This document shows positions 1 to 11,542 of a stretch of DNA of 64,000 bases, one piece after another (position 1 is the first letter of the stretch; each line of letters begins with the position of its first letter). The notes beneath the pieces are model-generated. The model had not been told where the DNA came from. It did not search any database and saw only the letters and a list, made by a program, of their open reading frames with translations. The stretch comes from Hydractinia symbiolongicarpus (taxonomy: Eukaryota; Cnidaria; Hydrozoa; Anthoathecata; Hydractiniidae). Both the position numbers and the translations under genes were made by a program. The DNA lies in assembly GCF_029227915.1 (NCBI RefSeq), contig NC_079881.1, forward strand, positions 18,697,501 through 18,761,500. Direction: 5' to 3'.

Positions 1-324
1 TTTGATTATGTGATCACAGTTTTTGTTTTCTCAAAACTAAAGCAAAGTTTTAAAACAAATTATTTTGAAAACAAAAATGGGCGCGTCACTGCAGCGCTAC
101 ACCTTAATGTTTGTTAATTTGTAAATAGTTTAAAAATCTATTTTCTTATATTTTTTCTCCTTGTTATGTTCCACGACCTTATAACCAGGCTATTACAATA
201 ATACACCAACTGTGCCTGTCTATAACCTCCAAAGTGGACTTTTTGTGTGAAGTAACCGAAACGTTTGTTTGTTATTATTTTGAGGTTCGGCACGACGTAA
301 AACACATTACATTAAATAAATATG

Positions 325-795
325 CAGTGGACTCTGTATAACTCAAACTTTCACGGGGAATCCGAAATTGTTCGAGTTATGGAGCGGCTTGAGTAATGGA
401 CGTTTTTTCCCTGCTGCCACAGACGCCATTTTATTCATGAAAATGATAACTTCAACGCAAGAATATTTGTAAATACACCACTTGACATTCGAACGGCGCG
501 TTCGAATGACTTCCTTCGAATGATCTAAGGGGGCGAACACACGTAGAAAATATTCGAATCAGAAAAAACTCTGAAATTCTTCAATTTTCAGATTGTTCGA
601 GTTATGAAGAGCGAAAATAGTCTAATATGCTTTCAAGGAGCAAAAAATATTGTTCAACTTTTTCGAGTTATTGAGATTCGTGTAGTAGAGAGTTGATTAT
701 GAGAGTTTATTAGGAAATTTTCACGGTGCCTACGAATTCGTTCGAGTTAAGGAGCGGTGCGAGTTAAAGGGTTTCGGGTTATGGAGAGTCCACTG
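325..795. mobile_element. pogo/Tigger-type non-autonomous element (MITE)
   Basis: The left end reads CAGTGGACTCTGTATAACTC and the right end is its inverted counterpart (gagagtccactg at 784-795). The interior repeats the motif 'ttcgagttatggagcgg' typical of Tigger/pogo ends, and there is no transposase ORF. The TIRs begin with CAGTGGA, as in the pogo branch of Tc1/mariner. An exact TA duplication directly beside the ends is not clear, so the boundaries may be off by a few bases. Confidence 0.7.
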
Positions 796-2644
796 TGAAA
801 TACATTACATTTCGCTTTTATATTTGGGGCCGGATAACTTAAAAAGGGCGGGAAAAAGTGATATCATATCTCCCGCGTGAGTAACCAGGGACCACCTGGG
901 TCCATAATTGGGGCAATTCTCACAAGATAAGCTAAACTTATTCTTTCGAAACCGACAAGTTAATGACGTCATCAAACAACATTGAGCCTTGATATTTTCT
1001 TAACCATTGGTAAAAAAACGCATGATCCTATAAGTTAAAAGCATATGTATGCAACAGTTTAACAATTAAAACTTTTTGTGTTTAGATGGGTCACATATTT
1101 CCGTAACTGTTCCGCTGCATCGATCAAGTGTTTTTTTTTTCAACAAACATTCAACAAGTAAATAAATATACATACGAAATACACCCGGTCGAAGTCTACG
1201 ATCGTATTCTTCGCTCTCCAAGATGCGTTGAAAAACTTTAAAATGATTTTCCTCGCTCTCCGTCGTTGTGTTAGATGCTAAAAAGAGAGCATAAGTAGAC
1301 CGCATCAATAAATGTAAACACAACCATAGTATTTCGGAATTCATTGAAAGGTTTGAATGCCATACCATTTAAACTGGTTTTTCTATCGTTGGGTGAGTTT
1401 TGTGAAAATTGTGACGAACCCATAATACATGCAAGCCTAAATTGTAGAAATATTTATCGTGCGTTAGAATGTGTTACTCGGCTTCAAAACTTTAGAAATT
1501 TAGAATGGAACATAATCCACTTTAGATGACCCTTTTTTTAACGTCCTAGGTTGAACGCTTGTTGTGGTTTTTCCATTATTCTTAGACATTTGTGTGTTTT
1601 CAGCATCGTGGACTGTATTGTTACAAGTTTTTGATTGCTAATCGCTTGCTGGGCGATTACTCTACGGACTGTGCTATCTCCCTAGCACATGTAGTAGACA
1701 AAAGCGAGGATACTACCTCCTTGCGACATACCACGAGGGCGAGGCGTATGTACTCTTTGCGATATACCTTTCTACTAACACGTACTAACGAGATATCACC
1801 GAATGATGCACAACCAGAGCTCAAGTACACACCCATCAATTATATTGATGTTGAGCTCTTTACAGCCGGACCCATTCCAAAAGGCCTCTAGCGAAAAATT
1901 AACCAAAACCGTTGCAAAATCCTGCGACAGCACAATTTTAATTTGAAATCTCTAAAACCCACACTTGCAACACACGAAAGAAACATCTTACAAAATGGCA
2001 ATACTTTAGTATCTTATACTGTGAATTCTTCGACGGGTATGTATACAGCTTTTGTGGAGTGAACCCTAACTCAGCAGAAGACACCTTTTGAAGAAAAATT
2101 GATAAAGAGGAAGATTTTTGTTCAAGCCCTATTTTTATTTTGACTATTTATGTATTTTCATGACATGTGAGATATATCGGCTCAATAAAAACCAGGAGAA
2201 ATTTATCAGCAGTTTTACAGAAGGTATTTTTCTTTGGATAAAACACAGGAATTTCATTTTAAATTTACTTTTTAAAAAGCCTTAAAAGCTTAATTCTTAG
2301 TGAACTACGCTTATTGAAGTATGCGCCATAAAAGAAGAACATACCAGTATATTACCATGGTAACCAACATATGTGTCACGTGTATTTTACGCATCGTTAA
2401 CTAAAAAAAAAATTAAAAAGAATTTTAAATTAAAAAAAATATTTTTACTGTTAAGTATGTAACACCAACCAAGCAATAAAGTTTTTTACAAAGTAATATT
2501 GCGTAGGCGGCTGTAAGTAAAAAATAACAACTCAGTGATCGAACAAAACTAGATGATACACTTTCTCTGGCTTCTTTTTAAAAAAACACCATATTCCCCC
2601 GGTTTGACATCATACATGGTATATTCCCTCAATTTGTACTTATG

Positions 2645-2756
2645 CAGCCATTCCGTATTCAATTCCCAGCATTCAGTATATTCAACTCCCAGCATTCCGT
2701 ATTCAACTCCCAGCATTCCGTATTCAACTCCCAGCATTCAGTATATTCAACCCCTC
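2645..2756. repeat. Minisatellite, 21-24 bp unit
   Basis: About five tandem units of 'attccgtattcaactcccagc', some with a 3-base insertion (cagtata). Open frames on both strands here are products of the repeat, not genes. Confidence 0.85.
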
Positions 2757-3380
2757 CGTTCAATAAATAACTCTATCTTTTTAAGATTACATCAATTCAA
2801 TATTCAAACGCTGTTCACTTACGTATGCGCAAAAGTAGCAATTTCGCAGACTGCGGAGGTAGACCAATTAACCGTTTAATTCTTTCGGTAATCTTCGCAG
2901 AACAGTGACAAGATTGAAACTAACAGCTGTGTCTAAATCAGTGGAAGAGACCTAATTTTCTGGATCTTCTTTTGTTGTTGTAGAGGGTTTTTTTGACTGA
3001 AGTTACTGCACTGGCATATAAATGACAATTATAAGACAATAACAACTCCTAAAGGTTTTGTGTTCTTCCGCGACGAAATCAAAAGTTTGTTCAATACCTT
3101 TTCAAATTTTGCCAGGTTTTACCCTCTCTATCAAAAGAAGGGTAATTGAATAGGCTATATACTCCGGATACAGTTACCCGACGAACTAAGTTGCCGATGC
3201 ATATTGGAACACGGAGCTGTGGGATGTCAAGAAAACTAAGCTTGGCAAAGTGAACGTCCTTTACTCTGTCTTTTTAATTTTTTTCTAAGAATTTTTTAAT
3301 TGAGCCCACTCCGCAATTTTTCAAAATAAATGAATTATGTATAATGGATGTAAAATAAATTCTTATGAAACACGGAAAGG

Positions 3381-3411
3381 ACAACAACAACAACAACAAC
3401 AACAACAACAC
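3381..3411. repeat. (AAC)n microsatellite
   Basis: About ten uninterrupted AAC units followed by degenerate ACAAAC units. Confidence 0.95.
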
Positions 3412-3819
3412 AAACACAAACACGACATGCAGTAAACAATAGCATCACATCTTGTAGCAAAATAAGAGATAAGAAAAAATACCTGTACAAAAATTACTAC
3501 ATACTTTTCTTCACTCTTTATTTCTTCTATGTATTATTTTTCAAAGTTTGTAAGCGCACAAGACACAAATCAACGTGATAATAAATCAACTTTATCACCA
3601 GTTTCTTATCACCTCTTCTGTTTTTGGTGTGTTTGAAGCGTTTTTAATTGTTGTTGTTTGGACGCGATAATTACGCCTGCTAAGTTTAATTTTTTTTTAA
3701 ATTATCACAGCAACGCTGCTATTATACTTCGAATTTTTAACTACCGGATACCGACGCGTTCATAAATGTCGAATATAAAATGCGTTCATAGATTTCCAGG
3801 TTATAATTATCAGCCGGTA

Positions 3820-3946
3820 GTCAACCTCGATCCCAGGGTCTGCAGCTTTTTTGATATAAGGATAAAACGCGTACAAAGCCCTGGTACAACAGACGTTTCA
3901 TCCTCATATAAAAAAAACGCTACAGGCCCTGGGATCGACGTTGGCC
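3820..3946. mobile_element. Short foldback repeat / MITE
   Basis: An imperfect inverted repeat: the left arm contains 'cctcgatcccagggtctg' and the right arm 'caggccctgggatcgacg'. The arms flank an AT-rich centre of about 70 bp. A related motif (cctagatcccaggacctc) occurs near 30053, so this is a dispersed family. There is no coding capacity. Confidence 0.6.
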
Positions 3947-5405
3947 AGCAGTGAGACCTTAGTTGTGATAAAGTGACTTTTAAATCGAATATCCCAAACA
4001 ACCTTTTTAAGTCCTGGCGTCGAGACGAACAAGATTTTCAGGTTTGTCTCCAAGATAATCGTTTATACTCATTTATGGTAAATTCTATTTCTGTCTAATT
4101 TTGATTCGAATAACATTTACTCCATTTTTTTTGTAAAGTTGCGTGTGAATATGTTTCAGACCACTTTCGTTAAGCAACCGTGAAGCAGCTTTTCTCTCTA
4201 GGTCAAAAGTAGAGGTGCTTATAAAAAAGATCAAGCCGGGACAGGGAAATTGCTTAAATTAGAAGATCAAAAAAGGTTATCCTTCGTATAGAAGTTTTAC
4301 TTCATTTATTACAATAGAAAGAATTGATGGGATATACTTACACCAGTATATTAAATACAACGCATTAAAATAAATACAAAATATAGAAATAAATATTAAA
4401 TAAAATGACTGCAAAAAATATTCTCTAACTATCAATTCAATAAATCTAAACAATGCGGCACAAAGCCAACGTTTATAAAATGAACATCCTTGCTACCATT
4501 TTTTTTTTACTTTTTGTGAGTGCCACACAAATTTAATATCATTAAAAAAGACTATGTCTTATCGATAAAAAAATCGATAAAAAGTGACAAATTTTTTGAC
4601 TCAGCAACTAACATTTAGCACCGACCATCTTTTTTTACGATTTTTTTCGAGTAACCGTTTTTACTCACTTCGCTGAAATTTTTATAAAACAAGGCAAGTT
4701 GATTAAATATAGTCAGTAAAGAGTGACTAACATTTTTACCGACTAAAATTTTTTTTTGCCAAACTTTTTGTAACCGATAAGATTATAAAGGCGTTTCCAA
4801 AAACTCGGTGAAAAAATATGTTCTATGGTCTAACACAATATTTATTTTAAAATTTTTTAAGCAAATGACTTATTTAAATCTGTCATGCTCACGGATTGTT
4901 TTTATGCAACGTTCGGTTGGAAAACGCTGTCGTTGTTATATTTAATAAAATAAATTGAATATTTGTTGAAGGAAAAAGACGGGTGGAAGATTTCCACATA
5001 TAAAAAAAGCCCCAACGAGATCATATTTTCAATCTACGTCTTGATTCCCTGACCATTTTGTAAGCAACGGGACACCTGGATTTTTCATTCGACTTTATGT
5101 TACCACAAATAAATCGATTTGATCAAATTAATATCATTTTGATTTTTAGACATGCTTTAAATATCAATTTCAGATTATAGCCACTGCCAGCTGGATATAA
5201 TCTGGTAACGCGAAAAGCTGAAAATAATTGTATTGGTAAATTTTCCTGGTAAAGCATTCATTAAAAAGCATTCTTGGGGTAGAAAATATGGCCCAGACTC
5301 GACAGGTCTTCAAAGGCATTGCTTCACAATTAAGAAAGCAGTAGGCTAAAAGCTCATACTTCTCAGAAAACTAATATGCAGAAGAATTAATTTCCCGACA
5401 CAGAG

Positions 5406-8400
5406 CTAGATAGCTAGCTTCGCGTTTAGCTCAAGTTTCTTTTCGTTGGTATCAATCACGCCAAATCCACCCAGACGATGGATGAAGGATTCCAGCACGT
5501 CTATAACTTGTTTCGTCGTTCTGATAGTCTGAAAACTGTTCTGCAATTTCGCATTACGCAACAAAACGACGCCATTTCCGCAAGTGATGAGGAATACATA
5601 GGTTCTGAAAAGAAGAATTAAAAGAGAATTTATTGCGGCGTGTGGCATTGTGGTTAGTGATTTCGCTTCGTAACCACAAAGCCCGTGGTTCGATCTACAG
5701 CGCGGACATGTTTAGTAAGTGTCTTCACCACATCTACGGGACAAGGGACAACCCATACCATGTGAGAAAAGTTGGGTAGGCAATGCCGGCGTAAACCTAA
5801 TTCAGAACACAGGACCCACGTTGATAACAGTGTTTCCAACACTGAAGTAGTTATATCCTGTATAAATATTAGGAATAATAATAATAAGGTTTTAAAATCT
5901 GTAAGATTATCACAGGATGGGTAAAACTTCAATGTAGTTTGGATGCAAACATCAAGCGCATCTTTACGTTCACCAAATTAAAGTTTCCATTGTCATTCAA
6001 GAAATTTTTTTGAGAATTAAAGAAAAGAACCCGTCTCCAAAATGGGTTTTGCGAAAATAATTATACGCTAAATCTGTCTTAATTTCTTAAATTTTTTTCA
6101 TACAAAATTTTAAACCGAAAATTACACTAAATAGTGCAATTTTTTGACCCGCGAAAAACATTATACGCAAAAAAATTTAAGAGTATAACCATATGTTTAT
6201 TGACTAAAAATTGACGAGTATATATTCATATATGATCTGATAATTTACAGTTAGTACAAAAAACTTGGTCAACTATAATTTTAATTATGTTTTTTTTACC
6301 TTTTTTCTTTTGGGCTAAATTTAATTCTTTTACATGTCTAGAAAGTATTTAACACCACTGGGTTTTTTTGTTCTAATTTTGCAGGAAATTTACTCACTTG
6401 TACAACGTGTAGTAATCCGTCTCTGATTGGTTGATTAATCTTTTGAACGTGTTCATATCTTGTATACTCTGAAATCGAGAAACATCATACCACGTAAAGG
6501 GTAAAAATAATGATGCATGATTTCCGTACGGAAATAATGAATATTAAATTTGCAGGTAGGACGGTTTTTGTAAAAAAAAATTATTGAATAAAAAGTGACA
6601 CATATCTACGTATCAAGTATAATTAGTTCGTTTTGTTGTTTTTGTTTACTTTTGTTTAATTGTTTGTTTTTGTTCGTTTATAAATAAAACCTCACGCGCA
6701 TCAATGATCAAGAGAATCTTAAACCATCATAGGGCTATGGAAGCAACGCCAAACACAGACATTAAGTTCAGGTAGGTCTCCTGCTGCTTCCTTACCTTCA
6801 ATTTATAATTTTCCAATAACTGTCTCATTTTAATTGGATGTCCACTTGTGAGCGCTTGCATTGCTTTTATACATTCTTCACAAAATGTTGTCGATCCTGC
6901 GTGAGAAAAGAAAGTAAATTTCAATGCAAATGTACAAATTCTTTTTGATTCTAGCACACGTAAGCAGAGAACGTCTTTAGAGAATCTCTCCCAACGGTTG
7001 TTTCTTCCCTCCATGGAATGTCACTATGGTACATTACTGGTAATGGTTTGCTTGCCACACAAAGTTGACTTGTAGCCAATACATTCTTCCTTCTATTCTA
7101 TTTCCGTAAAAGAAGCTCACTTTTTCCATCAATGATGTAATTGCCTTCCTGATCCTGACGTATTTTCATAGCATGACTGCTGTCCAAAGTTGCCAAATCT
7201 TGAAGAGACGATGATGATGGAGTTTTCTGAAAAAAACAGTCAACAACAATTTGCGCTGACTTGATCACCAATTTTTTATTTGCACACATTCTGTGATAAC
7301 GTTTATATTTATTATTCGTGAGCTAGATATGAAGAGGGAATGGTTTTAAACAATCGTACTGCCTGCAACATTTCGCGATATCATTCAAACACCAAACGTG
7401 AACAGAGAAGTAGAAGAATAACAGATAAAACTCACAGAAGAAGATTTCTCCAAAAACAATTGGGATAAACTGCAACATTTAAGAAATCTAAATCGAAAAT
7501 AAAAATGTTTAACAAAATACGTTTCTCATAGACTCATTTTTTAATATCACCATTCAACCTTGTTTCCAATTAGACAACATGTCCCAGAAGTAAGTATATA
7601 AGCACGGGAAGATTTAACGTCCTTGGAGATTCCATCCTAACAGCTGGCTCTTCCTTCCCTACGACTGTAACTACTTTAAATTATAGCATTGCTCTAACTT
7701 GCTTGCCTGCCACACAAGCTGGTTAGCGGTCAGTAGATGGTACTAAATGGGCTGACAACACTACATTTAAAATGCGCCAGAGTGGAGACTCGAACCTGCA
7801 ACCTTATGATTACAAGTTAAATGCGCTACCACTACACCAACCTCTTTCCGTCTTACATGGGTACATTTTATTTTTGTCCAAAGCAGCTATAGCATTTTTT
7901 CACGCTAATCCAGTAAAACAGAGAGGTAGATCAATGTTCTGATTTACTTAAAGTATTGTTTAGGTCATTTAAAGATCTCTGACACAGTTATTTCAAAGTA
8001 ATTGAAATGTATGCGACTCCTTACGTTTTGTGTACTATTATTCCAGTCTATTTTAAAGTTCAAACACGAGGGTAGGGTTAAAAGTAAAGACCGTAGTGTT
8101 AAGGGGCGTTGAAGTGCCTACAAGCATGCGAAATTTATTGTCTTTTTTTACTTTTCTGAGAAAAAATATAAAACGGAGAGTGTAAACTTAAATTTCTACC
8201 ACATTGCGACTTTTTTTTGTTTCGTAGTACCTTTGAATATCTGTTGTTGCTTCTGCAGATATGTTTTCATCAACTGTTACACTGTCTCCGCAAAAACCCT
8301 ACAATGTTAGATGAAATATGTTATTTAGCAGCTAAAAAAAAGGTAGAATTTAACCAATGAAAAAGCTTCAAAATATTAGAAAAGTTTTTGTAGAATAATC

Positions 8401-11400
8401 TTTTGGACGAATTAACTTGATAATAAATACTTATAAACGGGTCGAAGTTCACCAGTTTTTTAAAATACGCCCATGCCTATAAGTTTACTGCAACAAAATG
8501 TACCAATCCCTTAGTTTACTGCAACAAAATACACCAATCCCTTAGTTTACTGCAACAAAATACACCAATCCTTTAGTAAACTGAAACAAAATACACCAAT
8601 TCCTGAGTTTACTGCAACAAAATACACCAATTCAAGAGTTTCCACAATGTGTTTCCATCACATCAAAGCTAATTTTTTTTGGTTTTCAAATGCTACTTAC
8701 AGCGCATATCAAAGTTGATAGATCGTCAGAAAAATATGTCAAGCATCTCTCCACAAAACATATCTATAAACAAAAGTTTCACAAATTAGAAATTTGTTTC
8801 ATCATAAACCATGTGCAAGCAATTTGTAAAAAGAAAAAAACATTTATTCATACATTGGTTTCATACCACGATTCCAATAGCTTTAAATATTCACTAATAT
8901 CCACGGATTCCTTGAAAAAAGAAAATATGAGAAAGAATCTCCGATACAAAATAAAATATAATTTTTAGAAATCTTACATCAAAATAAAGAAAAACTTGAT
9001 ATATAAGAATGAAGCTAATTTATTTTAAGTACTCACCATATATTTTTCTAAGTATGGCATCAAAGAATTGCAGTAATTATCCAAATCAGCTTGAAACCTA
9101 CAAGTGTTAAGGTCTGTGCGATTTAGTCACAAGTTTTTGAGACATAAACATAAAAGAAATTTCCAAAAACTTTTTTGTTGACTGAGGAATAAAAGGATAC
9201 ATTTCAAGTCCTGATAAGGCTGATGCTACAAAGCACACTATGAACACATCTGTTTTCTCTGCATCCATTCTAAATTAAAAAAAAATCATATTTTTTAAGA
9301 CACAATTACAATTATTGAAAACAAAACAACTTTTTAAACAAAACATTGCATCATACTTATGTTGTCTCATAAATAGTAAAAAAAGGCAAAAATAAATAAA
9401 TAAAAAAAAGCAAACTTGTTTATTTAAATCATTTCAGCATTAACTTGGCAATTTCAAGTGTTGACGCAAAATAGAAAGGCTGGCATCACATGGGATGCAA
9501 TTATTTAATGTATGCGTGACTACTTTTATAAAATGGTGTTTAAACTATAACCAATAGCACTTTTGTTAAAAATCTTACCCTGTGTTTGCAGCACCTCCTG
9601 ATTCTCTTGTAATTGCCTTATAATATATTTGTGTGGGTACATCTTGAACAAAGTAGTTTGGCTCGATGCTAAGTACTACACTTTCGTAACTAATTTCTTC
9701 ATTTTTGTTCAGTTTCGATGCAAGAAATGACCTTAACATGGTTTCCTCTTCCGCTTGCATGTTACTGCTGAGCAATGATAACCTACATTGTACAAATAAA
9801 TAATCAGTTAAAATCAATAAAAAAAATGCCAAAAGATCAGGATTAGAATCTAAATCAGACTTAAGATTTGCAATTATAGGATTTTTTCGAAATCTTAAAC
9901 TAATAAATATATAAGAATGGCACAGACAAAGCATTTAAACATTCTCGCTAGGATTAACATTCAAGAGAAAATATACTAACCTTTTGGCAGCATTTACTAT
10001 TGGGTAAGTCTTCTCTTCAGAGATTTCCCTACAAAACAATTATATATTATTATTATTATTACCACAATCAGAAAATAAAAAAAATCCACTGTCATTATCA
10101 TCATTAACATCATCAGTTTTCTAATGTCCACTTTCCATGCTAGCATGCATATAAATGACCTTCTTCCAGTCTCTGGACTGTGGTAGTTCTAAACTCAAAT
10201 TCCTATGCTTCAAGTCTATCTTTGTACCTTCTACTGTGCAAGAAAAAAATTGGCTAGAATGTGTTAGTACTCATAGAAATAATAACCAATTATTATTAGA
10301 ACAACAATTTTTTATCTAATTTTACAGCATCTAATATCTACTACTCAATATCACTACAATGCTAACAACGCCAATGATGGATTATAAAATAATATTCTGT
10401 TATAATTTAAATTTTTATTTTTTTATTATTTTAGTTATTTTTAAGTTTAATTCTCTAAAAGCAATAAGAAGATTAAGATATTGACTTTTTTATGTAAAAT
10501 AATTATAATCTGAGACAATGCAAAATTTATCAATTTAGGGTCGTTAAATTCTGTAAATTTACCTGTGTTTACAGTACCACTGAACTGTAACTTTACATGG
10601 ATATAATAGTTATCACCTTTGTAAGAGTTTTCAATGTTAACCTGTTGTTAAATGCACAAGATATTTTTGCAAGTCGAAAACAATAGAGATGTCTTGCACA
10701 CAAACTTTAGTTAGCTTACAAACATTGCAAAAGCCATTGTTATATTCAATTATTATACAATGTTGTGAGATCAATGAATATAATGTAATATGTATAATAT
10801 AATGTAAAATGTATATAACAAATTTTTCCTTTTTCGCAGGTGAATAATCGTATGTCAAAACATCTAAAATGATGAAACAACAATGCTACGAAGTTTAAAA
10901 ATCGCTGTATTTCTTTCTAAAATAATGAGAAAAGAAGTTCATAGAAGCTTAAAAATCAACTCCCGTAAATTATTTCCAAATGCAAAACAGTGGTTTTGCA
11001 TTTGGAAACTTTTGATGAACACTCCCGTGTCACTAGGAAAAGCATGTTTAGTTGGCCCACACAATTCTTGTTGAGAGACGAAGTGATGTTTAAACTCTGA
11101 CTTTTTGGTACTTAGTTTCACTACAGTTCTAAGATAAAAACACTAAACTCTCTTTAGAAGCTGACACATCTACTTGTCAAATCAACCACGATGTAATCAA
11201 CTGCAATATTGCAATAAAGCTATACCAATAAGGGAACTGAGAAAATAGAATCCACTCTTTCTTCATTACAAAAAAGGCTGTGACATATATACTACCTAAA
11301 TCTCGCTAAGATTAAGTAAGATGATATCATATACACCAAGCTTACATTGAATAATCCTCCATTGGGCTGGAAATGGATGAAACTTTGTAAACAGTGTGCC

Positions 11401-11455
11401 AGTGTAGCATTTTTTCTCTTACAACACTCATAGTCTTGGTATCAGCTGTTGCCAT
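5406..11455 (-). CDS. C17orf75: C17orf75 (Njmu-R1) homologue, WDR11-complex subunit
   Basis: Twelve exons (transcript order): 11346-11455, 9981-10028, 9579-9782, 9201-9269, 9037-9097, 8854-8910, 8701-8763, 8200-8298, 7121-7226, 6796-6896, 6398-6468, 5406-5604. Phases join throughout and give 395 residues; the human protein is 396. Matching blocks recalled from human Njmu-R1 include LRSF-A--L, -VCF---GLE-F--LD-Y, FCE----A, R-LENYKLK-IQD-N--KR and Y-F---CG-G--LL. In vertebrates this protein binds WDR11 and FAM91A1 at the trans-Golgi and helps capture AP-1 vesicles. No signal peptide or membrane segment is visible, as expected for a cytosolic protein. The least certain splice is the donor at 8199/8200: a stronger-looking donor at 8230 breaks the frame. 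The start is the first ATG (MATADTKTMS), 87 bp from the divergent gene. Confidence 0.9.
5636..5885 (+). mobile_element. tRNA-derived SINE, copy 1
   Basis: The head carries a tRNA-like part with a B-box-like 'ggttcgatcta' (about 5690) preceded by an A-box-like 'tggcattgtggttagtga'. The body contains 'acaggacccacgttgataac' and 'agtgtttccaacact', and the tail is (aat)n. A related copy lies inverted at 57480-57760. It sits just upstream (on the plus strand) of the last exon of the C17orf75 homologue, in its final intron. Confidence 0.7.
7600..7850 (-). mobile_element. tRNA-derived SINE (Thr-like head)
   Basis: Read on the minus strand, the element begins with a tRNA-like head: A-box-like 'tggtgtagtggtagcgc', an anticodon-loop-like cttgtaa, and B box 'ggttcgagtct'. 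The T stem has one mismatch and the acceptor stem does not pair, so this is not a functional tRNA. A unique body of about 170 bp follows. It lies in an intron of the C17orf75 homologue. Confidence 0.6.
8478..8640. repeat. 31-bp minisatellite, about 5 copies
   Basis: The unit begins 'agtttactgcaacaaaata' followed by caccaatccctt. It lies in an intron of the C17orf75 homologue. Units differ by a few substitutions. Confidence 0.95.
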
Positions 11456-11542
11456 CTTTGTTGTCATTTTGTACGCTGGTCAGAAAGTGCAGGATATATT
11501 ATTTTGTGAGATGTTTACATCAATTGTATTGCACGAGTAGTA
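11456..11542. promoter_or_regulatory. Compact divergent promoter
   Basis: Only 87 bp separate the start codon of the minus-strand C17orf75 homologue (11455) from that of the plus-strand HhH-protein gene (11543). Both 5' UTRs and any shared core promoter must fit in or overlap this interval, unless one gene starts inside the other's first exon. A weak 'atatatta' lies near 11498. No clear TATA box or known operator is visible. Confidence 0.6.

Larger units (their letters stand above)
1..5405. other. Intergenic, repeat-bearing, no convincing gene
   Basis: No ORF here shows a recognisable domain or a consistent exon chain. Open frames of about 100 codons occur at 1066-1368 (minus) and 1592-1891 (plus). 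The second lies in a more GC-rich block and follows a possible acceptor (ttttcag near 1602), but neither resembles a family I know. The stretch holds a pogo-like MITE, a 21-24-bp minisatellite, an AAC microsatellite and a foldback repeat, each listed separately. The rest is AT-rich sequence with long A and T runs. Confidence 0.6.

Noticed and set aside
1066-1368. 100-codon minus-strand ORF
   Set aside because: No recognisable motif, no exon partners, nothing upstream that looks like a promoter or a start context.
1592-1891. 99-codon plus-strand ORF following a possible acceptor
   Set aside because: No domain, no matching upstream or downstream exons, and the reverse strand is also partly open; the more GC-rich block may be a repeat.
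2549-2879. Overlapping ORFs on both strands
   Set aside because: They translate the 21-24-bp minisatellite.
8231-8298. Shorter version of C17orf75 exon 8 using donor gtacta at 8230
   Set aside because: It leaves a two-base phase that does not fit the next exon; the longer exon (8200-8298) restores the frame and gives a total length close to the human protein.
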